Assembly: GCA_000285855.2 (NCBI GenBank)
Contig: HE978651.1
Location: 1,561,941 to 1,625,940 of the forward strand
Direction: 5' to 3'
Source of the DNA: Ruminococcus sp. JC304
GTDB taxonomy: Bacteria > Bacillota > Clostridia > Lachnospirales > Lachnospiraceae
Length of the DNA: 64,000 nt
In this document: positions 7,753 through 17,668 of the stretch, in pieces
Layout: every line of letters starts with the position of its first letter
Position numbering within the stretch: position 1 is the stretch's first letter
Program-made: the position numbers and the translations under genes
Notes under the pieces: model-generated
The model's database searches: none
The model's input: only the letters and a program-made list of their open reading frames with translations
Told to the model about the DNA's origin: nothing

Positions 7753-9804
7753 TTGAGAAAAATTGCAGTATTAGATCAGCAGACCATAGATAAGATCGCT
7801 GCCGGTGAGGTAGTGGAACGTCCGTCCTCCATTGTGAAGGAGCTTGTGGAGAATGCAATTGATGCAGGAGCAACTGCTGTAACAGTGGAGATCACAGACG
7901 GCGGCAAAAAGATGATACGTATCACAGATAATGGCGGGGGTATGGAAAGAGATCAGGTACCCCTGGCATTTTTGCGTCATGCCACCAGTAAGATTGAGAA
8001 GGTTGAGGATCTGGAACACATTGCGTCTCTTGGATTTCGCGGTGAGGCTTTGTCCAGTATTGCCGCTGTTGCGCAGGTGGAACTGATCACAAAGACCCCA
8101 TCTGCATTAAGCGGAGTCCGCTATGTGATCAATGGAGGTGTACAGGAGTCTTTAGAGGATATGGGAGCACCGGAAGGGACTACTTTCTTGGTGAGAAACC
8201 TTTTTTATAATACACCTGCAAGAAGCAAGTTCCTGAAATCAGATACTACGGAGGGAAATTATGTCAGCACTTTGATGGAACAGCTGGCATTGTCCCATCC
8301 TGAGATTTCTTTTAAATATATCCAGAATAAACAGGTGAAGCTTCACACATCCGGTAATTACAATATAAAAGATGTGATCTATAATATATATGGAAGAGAT
8401 ATTACCAAAGCACTTCTTGAAGTATCCTACGAGAATGATTTCATGAAGATTGAGGGTTTTGTGGGAAAACCGGAGATTTCCAGAGGCAACCGTACTTTTG
8501 AGAATTACTATATTAACGGACGTTTTGTAAAAAACAGGATCATTGCAAAGGGAATTGAAGATGCCTATAAGGGATTTCTCATGCAGCATAAGTTTCCCTT
8601 TGTTTCTCTTCATATCCAGATGGAGGGAAATGATCTGGATGTGAATGTACATCCAAGCAAGATGGAGGTACGTTTTGCAAGAGGAACGGAAGTTTATGAT
8701 GCAGTTTATGAGACAGTCCACAAGGCTCTTACTACAAGAGAAATGATCCAGACAGTACCTTTTGGAAAAGAAGAACCGGTAAAGAAACTGTCGTCTGTGG
8801 TGAAACCGGGGGATGTACCGGAGCCATTTGAAACCAGACGCCGGGCTGAAATTCCGGAGTATCGTACACAGAATGTAAATACAGCTTGCAGAGTTTCTGA
8901 GCATGCTGCACTTCCAAGGGGAACTGTCACAATGGCAGAACAGGCAGTGCGTGAACAGCAGATTTATCAGACCAGGGATCCTCTTACAAAGGCAGAGGAA
9001 CGGTTTTTTGAGGGAACACTGAGTGATAAAAAGAATGAAGAACAACCGGTATTTTCAGAGACAAAGCAGGAAATTGCAGAACAGAAAACTGCAGAATATT
9101 TGAAGACTGCTGTGGATTCAGAAGGAAACAGAAAACAGATAGAACAAAACAAAAATGTCATATCAGAAGAGATCAGGCCACAGCAGCTGGAATTATTTGA
9201 GGAGAAACTTCTTGCTCCTGAATCCCGAAACCGTCATCAGCTGATCGGACAGATTTTTGATACTTACTGGCTTGTGCAGTTTGAGGATAAATTTTTTATT
9301 ATCGACCAGCATGCGGCACATGAAAAGGTTTATTATGAACGTTTCGTAAAAAGGTTTCGTGAGCAGACAATAGAATCCCAGTACCTCAGCCCGCCGCTGA
9401 TCGTATCCCTGAATCTTCAGGAAGAGGCTCTTCTTAAGGCTAACCGTAAGTATTTCCAGGATTTTGGATTTGAGATTGAGCCGTTTGGCGGTAAGGAATA
9501 CTGTATCAATGCAGTCCCGGCCAATCTGTATGGTCTTGAGGAGGAAGAACTTTTTCTGGAAATGCTTGACAATCTTGCTTCTGAGAAGGATAAGGATCCA
9601 CTGGGAATCTTTGCTTCCAGACTGGCCACCATGGCATGTAAGGCTGCGGTAAAGGGAAATCACCGGATGTCCGACCGTGAGGCAAATGCATTGATCGATG
9701 AACTGCTCACACTGGAGAACCCCTATCACTGTCCTCATGGAAGACCGACGATTATTTCCATGACTAAAACAGAACTGGAAAAGAAATTTAAACGTATTGT
9801 TTAG
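7753..9804 (+). CDS. mutL: DNA mismatch repair protein MutL (endonuclease type)
   Basis: The 683-residue GHKL ATPase couples mismatch recognition to strand processing. N-terminal motifs are IAAGEVVERP, ELVENAIDAGA, DNGGGM and GFRGEALSSIA. A low-complexity linker (about residues 335-480) leads to the dimerisation/endonuclease domain with DQHAAHEKVYYE starting at Asp518, ACKAAVKG and CPHGRPT. These are the metal-binding motifs of nicking MutL proteins found in bacteria lacking MutH. The start is TTG, which gives the conserved N-terminus RKIAVLDQQTIDKIAAGEV. No strong ribosome binding site precedes it, so translation is probably coupled to mutS. Confidence 0.97.
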   Translation: MRKIAVLDQQTIDKIAAGEVVERPSSIVKELVENAIDAGATAVTVEITDGGKKMIRITDNGGGMERDQVPLAFLRHATSKIEKVEDLEHIASLGFRGEALSSIAAVAQVELITKTPSALSGVRYVINGGVQESLEDMGAPEGTTFLVRNLFYNTPARSKFLKSDTTEGNYVSTLMEQLALSHPEISFKYIQNKQVKLHTSGNYNIKDVIYNIYGRDITKALLEVSYENDFMKIEGFVGKPEISRGNRTFENYYINGRFVKNRIIAKGIEDAYKGFLMQHKFPFVSLHIQMEGNDLDVNVHPSKMEVRFARGTEVYDAVYETVHKALTTREMIQTVPFGKEEPVKKLSSVVKPGDVPEPFETRRRAEIPEYRTQNVNTACRVSEHAALPRGTVTMAEQAVREQQIYQTRDPLTKAEERFFEGTLSDKKNEEQPVFSETKQEIAEQKTAEYLKTAVDSEGNRKQIEQNKNVISEEIRPQQLELFEEKLLAPESRNRHQLIGQIFDTYWLVQFEDKFFIIDQHAAHEKVYYERFVKRFREQTIESQYLSPPLIVSLNLQEEALLKANRKYFQDFGFEIEPFGGKEYCINAVPANLYGLEEEELFLEMLDNLASEKDKDPLGIFASRLATMACKAAVKGNHRMSDREANALIDELLTLENPYHCPHGRPTIISMTKTELEKKFKRIV

Positions 9805-9822
9805 TTGATATAAGGAGCTATT

Positions 9823-10767
9823 ATGAAAAAGCCACTGATCGTTCTTACAGGACCAACGGCAGCAGGAAAAACCCATCTATCCATTACACTTGCGAAAGCA
9901 GTAAACGGAGAGATCATTTCCGCTGATTCCATGCAGGTCTACAAATATATGGATATTGGCTCGGCTAAGATCCGGCCGGAGGAGATGCAGGGAGTAAAGC
10001 ATTATCTGGTAGATGAACTGCTGCCTGAGGAAGAATTTCATATCGTGAAATTCCAGCAGATGGCAAAAGCTGCCATGGAAGAGATTTATGCAAAGGGTAA
10101 GATCCCGATCCTGGTAGGTGGAACAGGATTTTATATACAGGCTATTACAAAGGATATTGATTTTACTCAGGCAGAGCAGGAAAACGGATACCGTCAGGAA
10201 CTGGAACAGCTTGCTGCAGAGAAGGGAAATGAATACCTGCATCAGATGCTTTTGGATGTTGATCCTGTCAGTGCCGGGGAAATCCACGCCAATAATGTGA
10301 AACGTGTGATCCGGGCACTGGAATTTTATCATCAGAACCAGTCGCCGATCTCCGCACATAATCAGGAGCAGAAGGAACATGAAACCCCTTATAATCTGGC
10401 ATATTTTGTGCTGAATGTACCAAGGGAACTTCTTTATAAACGGATTGATGACCGTATTGATGAGATGTTAAAAGAGGGACTCCTTGAGGAAGTGCAGAAG
10501 TTAAAAGATATGGGATACCACAGAGGAATGGTTTCCATGCAGGGACTTGGATATAAAGAAATCCTTGCATATCTGGATGGCGAGTATCCCTTAGAGGAAG
10601 CAATCAGGATCCTGAAAAGAGATACCAGACATTTTGCAAAACGCCAGCTGACCTGGTTTCGCAGGGAGAAGGATACCATCTGGATGAACAAGGATGAGTT
10701 TGACTATAAAGAAGACAGAATCCTTGATGAGATGATAAAGATATGCAAAAGCAAAGGAATTCTATAA
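9823..10767 (+). CDS. miaA: tRNA dimethylallyltransferase MiaA
   Basis: MiaA transfers a dimethylallyl group to N6 of A37 in tRNAs reading U-starting codons. The 314-residue protein has the P-loop GPTAAGKT at residues 9-16, the substrate motif ISADSMQVYKYMDIGSAK, and the conserved GGTGFYIQA. The C-terminal helical domain contains DTRHFAKRQLTWFR, which is characteristic. AAGGAG precedes the ATG. It is the third gene of the mutS-mutL operon, 18 nt after mutL, a conserved arrangement in Firmicutes. Confidence 0.97.
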   Translation: MKKPLIVLTGPTAAGKTHLSITLAKAVNGEIISADSMQVYKYMDIGSAKIRPEEMQGVKHYLVDELLPEEEFHIVKFQQMAKAAMEEIYAKGKIPILVGGTGFYIQAITKDIDFTQAEQENGYRQELEQLAAEKGNEYLHQMLLDVDPVSAGEIHANNVKRVIRALEFYHQNQSPISAHNQEQKEHETPYNLAYFVLNVPRELLYKRIDDRIDEMLKEGLLEEVQKLKDMGYHRGMVSMQGLGYKEILAYLDGEYPLEEAIRILKRDTRHFAKRQLTWFRREKDTIWMNKDEFDYKEDRILDEMIKICKSKGIL

Positions 10768-10865
10768 CCGAATTCTTCTTAAAAATCACTGATACAGAAT
10801 AAGTGAAATTCAGAGATAAAATAAAGATAATAATAATGTAAACAGAAATGAGGACGAAACAAGTT

Positions 10866-12140
10866 ATGAAAGAAATGTACGCACAGCTTGGAATTTCTTC
10901 AGAGGTTTATGACTTTGGTCATAAGATTGAGGAATCCCTGAAAGAAAGATTTGAAAAATTTGATAAAACTGCAGAATATAACCAGATGAAGGTTCTCCTT
11001 GCCATGCAGAAGAACAAGGTAAGCGCAGAATGCTTCGGCAGCTCTTCCGGTTATGGATATGATGATATTGGCCGTGAAACTCTTGAAAAGGTTTATGCAG
11101 ACACCTTCCACACAGAAGCATGTCTGGTACGTCCGCAGATCACATGTGGAACTCATGCACTGGCAATCGCCTTATTCGGAAATCTCCGTCCGGGGGATGA
11201 ACTTCTGGCACCTGCCGGAAAACCATACGATACTCTGGAAGAAGTCATCGGTATCCGTCCGTCAAAAGGCTCTCTTGCAGAATATGGTGTAACTTATCGG
11301 CAGGTAGAACTTCTGGAAGATGGAACCTTTGACTATGACAGTATCCGCAAGGCAATCAATGAGAAAACCCGGCTCGTAGAGATCCAGCGTTCCAAAGGAT
11401 ACCAGACACGCCCCTCATTTTCCGTAAAGCAGATCGGAGAACTGATTGCTTTCGTTAAGAGTATCAAACCAGATGTGATCTGTATGGTAGACAATTGCTA
11501 TGGCGAGTTCGTAGATACCATTGAGCCAAGTGATGTTGGTGCAGATATGATCGTAGGTTCTCTGATCAAGAACCCGGGCGGCGGACTTGCACCGATCGGC
11601 GGTTATATTGCAGGTACTAAGGAGTGCGTGGAAAATGCTTCTTACAGAATGACCTGTCCCGGACTTGGCAGTGAAGTAGGTGCAACTCTTGGAGTTAACC
11701 GTTCCTTTTTCCAGGGATTTTTCCTTGCACCAATGGTTACCAAAGGTGCATTAAAGGGTGCTGTATTTGCAGCAAATATTTATGAAAAATTAGGATTCCC
11801 TGTAATTCCTGATTCTACAGAAGAACGTCAGGATATTATCCAGGCAGTAAGCCTTGGTACACCGGAAGGACTGATTGCTTTCTGCAAGGGAATCCAGGCA
11901 GCAGCACCTGTGGACAGCTATGTGGATCCGGAGCCGTGGGATATGCCCGGATATGACAGCCAGGTTATTATGGCAGCAGGTGCTTTTGTACAGGGTTCTT
12001 CCATCGAGCTTTCCGCAGATGGGCCTATGAAACCTCCTTATGCAGTGTATTTCCAGGGAGGACTTACCTGGGAGCATGCAAAGCTTGGGGTATTGATGTC
12101 TCTGCAGAAGCTTGTTGATAAAAAACTGGTTACTCTCTAA
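10866..12140 (+). CDS. Methionine gamma-lyase family PLP protein (aluminium-resistance/YnbB type)
   Basis: This fold-type-I PLP enzyme belongs to the Met_gamma_lyase (YnbB) family, often annotated aluminium resistance protein. Visible features are GSSSGYGYDDIGRETLE, HALAIALFG, the active-site loop DNCYGEF and the PLP-lysine region GSLIKNPGGGLAPIGGYI. The natural substrate is not established, so cysteine/methionine C-S lyase activity is only a family-level suggestion. I chose the ATG at 10866 because GAGGA lies 11 nt upstream and the family N-terminus starts near MKEMYAQLGIS. An in-frame ATG at 10848 adds six residues but lacks a ribosome binding site. Placement after miaA is common in clostridia. 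Confidence 0.88.
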   Translation: MKEMYAQLGISSEVYDFGHKIEESLKERFEKFDKTAEYNQMKVLLAMQKNKVSAECFGSSSGYGYDDIGRETLEKVYADTFHTEACLVRPQITCGTHALAIALFGNLRPGDELLAPAGKPYDTLEEVIGIRPSKGSLAEYGVTYRQVELLEDGTFDYDSIRKAINEKTRLVEIQRSKGYQTRPSFSVKQIGELIAFVKSIKPDVICMVDNCYGEFVDTIEPSDVGADMIVGSLIKNPGGGLAPIGGYIAGTKECVENASYRMTCPGLGSEVGATLGVNRSFFQGFFLAPMVTKGALKGAVFAANIYEKLGFPVIPDSTEERQDIIQAVSLGTPEGLIAFCKGIQAAAPVDSYVDPEPWDMPGYDSQVIMAAGAFVQGSSIELSADGPMKPPYAVYFQGGLTWEHAKLGVLMSLQKLVDKKLVTL

Positions 12141-12174
12141 TTATGTGGCCTGAAAGGGCCGGGAGCAGATCATT

Positions 12175-13353
12175 ATGAAGAAAAAACATGTAATCATTGT
12201 GGGAGCAGGGGCTTCCGGACTGATGGCCGGAATCATGGCTGCCAGAAATGGGGCTGCTGTGACCATTCTGGAACAGAATGAAAAACCGGGAAAAAAAATC
12301 AATGCTACAGGAAATGGCAGATGTAATTATACAAATCTGGCAATGCCTGAAAATGCATACAGAGGGGAACATCCTGAGTTTGTGCAGGAGGCTCTTTCAC
12401 AGTTTTCTGTGTCTGATACCATAGAGTTTTTCAAAGAGCTGGGAATTTATCCTCTGGACAGAAAAGGCTATCTTTATCCCAGAAGCGGCCAGGCACAGAG
12501 TGTGACTGAGGTTCTGTGTATGGAGGCAGCAAATCTGGGAGTGAAGATAAAGACAAATGAAAAAGTGGTATCTGTCCAAAAGAAAACAGATGGTTTTCGT
12601 GTGTTGACAGAGGGATGGCACTACGAAGGAGATGTCCTGATCCTGGCAAATGGTTCCAGAGCCTCCGCAATTTCCGGCTCTGACGGAAGCGGTTATGAAC
12701 TGGCCAAAAGGCTGGGACACCATATAGTCCCTGTATGGCCGGCACTTACTGCACTGAAATGTAAGGGGAATTTCTTTAAAACCTGGTCAGGGGTGCGTAC
12801 AGAGGGGAAAATTACCCTTTTTTCAGAGGGGAAGCCTGTTGTTACAGAGCAGGGAGAACTGCAGCTTACTGATTATGGAGTTTCAGGGATTCCGGTGTTT
12901 CAGATTAGCAGATATGCAGTACGGAATATAAAAGAGGGCCGTGATGCAGAAATCATCATAGATTTTATGCCAGAACTGTCTGCAGATGAATTCCGGGAGC
13001 TACTTTTAAAACGAAAAAGAACCTGCCCCTATAAAAATGACAGAGAGCTTCTTATTGGATTATTTCCGGAAAAGCTGATCCGGATTTTTGCCGGACAGAA
13101 GGATCTGGTGAGGGCGGTCAAAAGCCTGACCCTTACAGTAACAGACAGTCTTTCTTTTGCCCAGGCCCAGGTATGTTCCGGAGGGGTGGATACCAGGGAG
13201 ATTCATTCCCGTACTATGGAATCACGTAAATGCAGGAACCTGTATATTACAGGAGAGCTTCTGGATATAGACGGAACTTGCGGCGGTTATAATCTTCAGT
13301 GGGCATGGAGCAGCGGAGCAGCAGCCGGTGTACATGCAGCTGCAGACATTTAA
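12175..13353 (+). CDS. HI0933/BaiN-family NAD(P)/FAD-dependent flavoprotein
   Basis: The 392-residue flavoprotein has an N-terminal Rossmann motif (IIVGAGASGLMAGIMAARNG) and the family signature KINATGNGRCNYTN. The C-terminal FAD-contacting segment reads YITGELLDIDGTCGGYNLQWA. This matches the HI0933/YhiN family, one branch of which (BaiN) has been linked to bile-acid dehydroxylation. Function cannot be read from sequence alone. It is co-directional with the PLP enzyme upstream and another flavoprotein 12 nt downstream. Confidence 0.88.
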   Translation: MKKKHVIIVGAGASGLMAGIMAARNGAAVTILEQNEKPGKKINATGNGRCNYTNLAMPENAYRGEHPEFVQEALSQFSVSDTIEFFKELGIYPLDRKGYLYPRSGQAQSVTEVLCMEAANLGVKIKTNEKVVSVQKKTDGFRVLTEGWHYEGDVLILANGSRASAISGSDGSGYELAKRLGHHIVPVWPALTALKCKGNFFKTWSGVRTEGKITLFSEGKPVVTEQGELQLTDYGVSGIPVFQISRYAVRNIKEGRDAEIIIDFMPELSADEFRELLLKRKRTCPYKNDRELLIGLFPEKLIRIFAGQKDLVRAVKSLTLTVTDSLSFAQAQVCSGGVDTREIHSRTMESRKCRNLYITGELLDIDGTCGGYNLQWAWSSGAAAGVHAAADI

Positions 13354-13365
13354 GGAGAATGGATT

Positions 13366-14952
13366 ATGATTCGAATTTCACAGCTTAAGCTTCCTGTTTC
13401 CCATACAAAGGAACAGCTTGAAAAAAAAATCGGAAAGGTTCTGAAAAGTCCGTCAGCTTCCTTTTCTTATGAGATCAGAAAACAGTCTCTGGACTGCAGA
13501 CATAAAAATGACAAAATGTTTGTATATACCATTGATGTAAAAATTAAGGACGAACAGAAAATTGTAAAAAAAGTTAACAATAACAATATTATGTTAACGA
13601 AAGAGAAGCCTTATGTATTTCCGGAACCTGGGCAGGAGCCACTTTCCTGTCCGCCGGTTGTGATCGGCAGTGGTCCGGCCGGACTTTTCTGCGGCTGGTA
13701 TCTGGCAAAGGCAGGCTATAAGCCCCTGATCCTGGAGAGAGGAGAGGAAGCAGACAAAAGGCAGAAAACAGTAGAAAATTTCTGGAAAAACGGTATTCTT
13801 GATCCGGATTCCAATGTGCAGTTCGGAGAGGGCGGAGCAGGAACCTTTTCTGACGGTAAATTAAATACTCTGGTCAAAGATCCTTATGGAAGGAATCATG
13901 AGGTTCTGAAGCGTTTTGTGGAGGCTGGGGCACCGGAGGAGATCCTTTATCAGCAGAAGCCTCATCTGGGTACGGATGTATTAATTGGGATCGTGGAGAA
14001 AATGCGCCGTGATATTGAAGCAATGGGAGGAAGTTTCCGTTTTCGCGCCAAGGTTACAGATCTCCATTTTGAGAAGGGCGCGTTAAAGGAGATTCAGGTA
14101 AATGACAGGGAAATCATTCCTGCCCAGGTATGTGTGCTGGCAGTGGGACACAGTGCCAGAGATACCTTTGAAATGCTTTACCGCCGCGGACTTTATATGG
14201 AACCCAAAGCTTTTGCTGTGGGTCTGCGTATTGAGCATCCCCAGTCCATGATCAATATGGATCTTTATGGTGAGGAGGAAAATGAATTTCTGGGTGCTGC
14301 TGCCTACAAGGTAACTCATAAGTGTGAAAACGGAAGAGGGGTTTATTCCTTCTGTATGTGTCCCGGAGGATATGTAGTCAATGCTTCCTCGGAACCAGGC
14401 AGACTGGCAGTCAATGGTATGAGCTATCAGGCCAGGGATTCCCGAAACGCAAACAGTGCTATGATTGTCACAGTAACTCCTGAAGACTTTGGGGGAGAAG
14501 GTCCTTTACGGGGTGTAGAATTTCAGCGCGAGCTGGAACGGAAGGCATGGGAGCTTGGTCAGGGCAAAATTCCGGTACAGCTGTTTGGAGATTACTGTAA
14601 AAATCAGTCCAGTACTGCTCTGGGAGAAGTGGTTCCCTGTATGAAGGGAGAATATGTGCTTGCCAATGTGCGTTCTGTTCTTCCAAAGGCAGTGGGAGAT
14701 TCTATTGAAGAGGGAGTCCGTTCTTTCGGAAAAAGGATCACAGGTTTTGACAGGGAGGATGCATTACTCAGCGGAGTCGAGAGCCGTACTTCATCACCGG
14801 TCCGCATTACCCGTGACAGTGAACTTCTGTCCAATATACAGGGAGTTTATCCCTGTGGCGAAGGCGCAGGATATGCAGGAGGGATCACCAGTGCAGCTAT
14901 GGATGGGATTAAAATTGCAGAAACCATTTCTAAAAAATATAGAAATTTCTAG
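13366..14952 (+). CDS. Uncharacterised FAD-dependent dehydrogenase (COG2509 type)
   Basis: The 528-residue protein starts with about 85 residues of ferredoxin-like alpha/beta fold (MIRISQLKLPVSHTKEQLEK), then an FAD-binding Rossmann segment (IGSGPAGLFCGWYLAKAG) and the family hallmark NVQFGEGGAGTFSDGKLNT. The C-terminal FAD motif is YPCGEGAGYAGGITSAAMDG. This family is widespread in Firmicutes and of unknown substrate. It lies 12 nt after the HI0933-type flavoprotein, suggesting one transcript, and is followed directly by a terminator overlapping its stop codon. Confidence 0.87.
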   Translation: MIRISQLKLPVSHTKEQLEKKIGKVLKSPSASFSYEIRKQSLDCRHKNDKMFVYTIDVKIKDEQKIVKKVNNNNIMLTKEKPYVFPEPGQEPLSCPPVVIGSGPAGLFCGWYLAKAGYKPLILERGEEADKRQKTVENFWKNGILDPDSNVQFGEGGAGTFSDGKLNTLVKDPYGRNHEVLKRFVEAGAPEEILYQQKPHLGTDVLIGIVEKMRRDIEAMGGSFRFRAKVTDLHFEKGALKEIQVNDREIIPAQVCVLAVGHSARDTFEMLYRRGLYMEPKAFAVGLRIEHPQSMINMDLYGEEENEFLGAAAYKVTHKCENGRGVYSFCMCPGGYVVNASSEPGRLAVNGMSYQARDSRNANSAMIVTVTPEDFGGEGPLRGVEFQRELERKAWELGQGKIPVQLFGDYCKNQSSTALGEVVPCMKGEYVLANVRSVLPKAVGDSIEEGVRSFGKRITGFDREDALLSGVESRTSSPVRITRDSELLSNIQGVYPCGEGAGYAGGITSAAMDGIKIAETISKKYRNF

Positions 14953-14978
14953 GGGAGAGTGTACATCTCCCCTTTTTT
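14952..14978 (+). terminator. Rho-independent terminator
   Basis: Stem GGGGAGA/TCTCCCC with a 7-nt loop, followed by six T. It ends the miaA-to-flavoprotein block before radC. Confidence 0.85.
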
Positions 14979-15038
14979 ATGCTAGAATATAGGTTGCGAT
15001 TTGCCGTCTGCATTTAAGAGAGCGGTATTGGCGAATTT

Positions 15039-15749
15039 ATGAATCATATTATTAAGAATTTACCGGAAGAACAACGCCCTTATGAGAAATGTTTCAAACA
15101 GGGTGAAAATACATTAAGTGACTGTGAGCTGCTGGCAGTGATTCTGCGAAGCGGTACCCAGGGAAAGAATTCTCTGGCATTGGCACAGGAGATTTTACAT
15201 TTTATGGAAGATTCCGCCTATTGCGGGCTGGCAGGACTGATCCATGTATCTCTGCAGGATCTGATGAGGATTCATGGGATCGGACAGGTAAAAGCGGTAC
15301 AGCTGAAATGCATCGGAGAACTTTCCAGACGGATTGCCAGAACAGCCGCCAGGCCGCAGCTGGTAATGAATGATCCATCCTCTATTGCTGCTTATTATAT
15401 GGAGCAGCTGCGCCATGAGGAACAGGAGCTTGTACTTTGCATGATGTCTGATGTGAAAGGACATTTTCTTGGAGATAAGGTGTTGACCAGAGGAACGGTA
15501 ACCGGTTCACTGGTTACACCCAGAGAAATTTACCTGGAGGCATTGCGTTATCATGCAGTCAGCCTGATCCTGATCCATAATCATCCCAGCGGGGATCCTA
15601 CTCCCAGCCAGGAGGACATGGAGATCACTGCCAGGATTTATCAGGCAGGGGAATTACTGGGCATACATCTTCTGGACCACATTGTGATCGGAGACCAGAG
15701 ATACTGCAGTTTCAGGGAAACCGGTCTGTGGGATGAATGTACAGGATAA
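15039..15749 (+). CDS. radC: RadC-family JAB/MPN protein
   Basis: The 236-residue protein has an N-terminal helix-hairpin-helix region (LMRIHGIGQVKAVQLKCIGE) and a C-terminal JAB/MPN metalloprotease-like domain with HNHPSGDPTPSQED, the zinc-ligand motif of the family. Despite its name, RadC has no proven repair activity in most species. Its place directly before mreB is conserved across Firmicutes. The start is ATG with no strong ribosome binding site; the N-terminus (IKNLPEEQRPYEK) matches the family, so I keep it. Confidence 0.93.
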   Translation: MNHIIKNLPEEQRPYEKCFKQGENTLSDCELLAVILRSGTQGKNSLALAQEILHFMEDSAYCGLAGLIHVSLQDLMRIHGIGQVKAVQLKCIGELSRRIARTAARPQLVMNDPSSIAAYYMEQLRHEEQELVLCMMSDVKGHFLGDKVLTRGTVTGSLVTPREIYLEALRYHAVSLILIHNHPSGDPTPSQEDMEITARIYQAGELLGIHLLDHIVIGDQRYCSFRETGLWDECTG

Positions 15750-15761
15750 AGGGGCAGATAT

Positions 15762-16775
15762 ATGCTGTTTGAGAAAACATACGGAATAGATCTGGGCAGC
15801 AGCTCTGTAAAGGTCTATTCATTATTTAAAAACAAAAGTTATATGGAAAAAAACATGATCGCATCCAGAGGGCATAAGATCATTGCTGTGGGCAACGAAG
15901 CCTATGAGATGTTTGAGAAGTCTCCGGCAGAGGTTGCAGTGTGTTCGCCCATGTCATTTGGAATGATCGCCAATCTGGAACTGCAGGAGATCGTGCTGTA
16001 CAGTATGATACGCAGGATCGATCACATTCTGGGGGTAGGATCTGTAATGTTTTTTACAGTTCCTCTGGATATGACAGCTGTTGAGAAACGGGCATATTTT
16101 AATGTGGCCAATGGATACTGGCTGCGTAAAAACCGTGTCTATATGGTAGAATCTCCCATTGCAGATGCGTTGGCCATGGGAGTGGATCTGGATGATCCCA
16201 CCGGAAATATGGTTGTAAATATGGGTGCACAGAGTACAGAGATGTCCATTATCACCGGAGGAAGGATTATTATCAGCAAAAAGATACCTATCGGGGGCAG
16301 ACAGATGAATGAATCCATATGCACGGAGATCCGCAAGCGGTACAATCTTCAGCTGGGAACACGTACAGCCAAAAGACTGAAAATGGTTATGGGACGGCTC
16401 AGCGACCAGAGAAAGGGTGTGCGTAAGGTAGTTGGTATTGACTGTATTTCCGGACTTCCCAGAGAAGAGGTGATTTCTTCTTATGTGGTAAATGACGGGA
16501 TCATGAACTGTGTAAATGAGATCGCTTCCGAAATGAAGACCTTTCTGGAGCGTATTCCTCCTCAGATTTCCTATCATATTGCGAAACAGGGAATTTATAT
16601 TACCGGAGGCAGCACCAGGCTTCCTTATTTGGACAAATATCTGGCAAGCTATACTGGTTTTACCTTTAATATGTCGGATCTCTATGAGAAATCAGCAGTT
16701 TCCGGTCTGGAAAAGATCATTAAGAACAAAGAACTGCGTAAATGGGCAATACCTGTGAAGCAGAGAAAATTATAA
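15762..16775 (+). CDS. mreB: Rod shape-determining protein MreB
   Basis: This 337-residue actin-fold ATPase polymerises under the membrane and steers lateral wall synthesis. The phosphate-1 loop is YGIDLGSSSVKVY, the phosphate-2 region is NMVVNMGAQSTEMSII and the adenosine motif is IYITGGSTRLPYLD. The sequence diverges from classical MreB (for example VVNMGAQST instead of VVDIGGGTT), but the downstream mreC-mreD-mrdA order supports the assignment. It begins 12 nt after radC with a GGGGCAG ribosome binding site. Confidence 0.9.
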   Translation: MLFEKTYGIDLGSSSVKVYSLFKNKSYMEKNMIASRGHKIIAVGNEAYEMFEKSPAEVAVCSPMSFGMIANLELQEIVLYSMIRRIDHILGVGSVMFFTVPLDMTAVEKRAYFNVANGYWLRKNRVYMVESPIADALAMGVDLDDPTGNMVVNMGAQSTEMSIITGGRIIISKKIPIGGRQMNESICTEIRKRYNLQLGTRTAKRLKMVMGRLSDQRKGVRKVVGIDCISGLPREEVISSYVVNDGIMNCVNEIASEMKTFLERIPPQISYHIAKQGIYITGGSTRLPYLDKYLASYTGFTFNMSDLYEKSAVSGLEKIIKNKELRKWAIPVKQRKL

Positions 16776-16792
16776 ATTTTTAGGGGTATATC

Positions 16793-17668
16793 ATGAAAAA
16801 CCTGAAAAAGAAAGTACGAATCAGAATTCACTTAAAAAGCAAACATCTGTTGGCAATTATGACTATTTTCTGTGCCAGCTGTATTGTAGCCACCTTTGCA
16901 TCAGGGGTAACTACAGTACCTCTTCAGGAGGCAGCAGGGATGATCATTGTTCCCTTTGAAAACAGTATTAATCATATCAGTTCTGTTTTCAAAGGGATTT
17001 CAGACCGGATGAAGGATAAAGAGGAGATCCTTGCGGAAAATAAGAAACTTCAGTCCCAGGTGGACAGCCTGACAGAACAGAATAATAAACTGATCCAAGA
17101 TCAGACAGAGCTGGTAAGACTGGAACAGTTGTATGACCTGGATCAGCAGTATACAGAATATCCTAAGGTTGCTGCCAGGATCATTTCCAAGGATCCTGGT
17201 AACTGGTATGATACTTTTATGATTAATAAGGGAACTTCAGACGGAATCCGGATAGATAATAATGTTATTGCCGGAAAAGGACTGGTGGGGATCGTCACAG
17301 AGGTGGGTGCTCACTGGGCAACTGTGCGCTCCATTATTGACGACAGCAGTAATGTCAGTGCAATGACTGTGAGTACACAGGATAATTGTGTGGTTGAGGG
17401 AGATCTTGAACTGATCGATGAGGGAAAGCTAAGCTTCAGCCAGCTGTATGACCAGGATAATAAGGTTACTGTGGGAGAACGTATTGTCACCTCCAATATC
17501 AGCGAGAAATATGTGGAGGGACTGTTTATCGGATATATCAGTGAGATTTCCCAGGACAGCAATAACCTGACAAAGAATGGAACCATCGTTACACCGGTAG
17601 ATTTCGCTCATCTGAAGGATGTGCTGGTAATCACAGTGAATAAGGGGGATTCTGTTAATGAAGAGTAA
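16793..17668 (+). CDS. mreC: Rod shape-determining protein MreC
   Basis: The 291-residue membrane-anchored scaffold links MreB to the wall synthesis enzymes. It has a basic cytosolic N-terminus, one transmembrane segment (about residues 20-40), a coiled coil (about 70-110, KEEILAENKKLQSQVDSLTE) and the extracellular beta domain with GTSDGIRIDNNVIAGKGLVG. Length and architecture fit the family. It starts 17 nt after mreB and overlaps mreD by 11 nt, so the two are probably translationally coupled. Confidence 0.95.
   Translation: MKNLKKKVRIRIHLKSKHLLAIMTIFCASCIVATFASGVTTVPLQEAAGMIIVPFENSINHISSVFKGISDRMKDKEEILAENKKLQSQVDSLTEQNNKLIQDQTELVRLEQLYDLDQQYTEYPKVAARIISKDPGNWYDTFMINKGTSDGIRIDNNVIAGKGLVGIVTEVGAHWATVRSIIDDSSNVSAMTVSTQDNCVVEGDLELIDEGKLSFSQLYDQDNKVTVGERIVTSNISEKYVEGLFIGYISEISQDSNNLTKNGTIVTPVDFAHLKDVLVITVNKGDSVNEE

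Noticed and set aside
8239-9045. 268-codon minus-strand open frame
   Set aside because: It lies wholly inside mutL in antisense, with Cys/Phe/Leu-rich shadow composition and no start signals.
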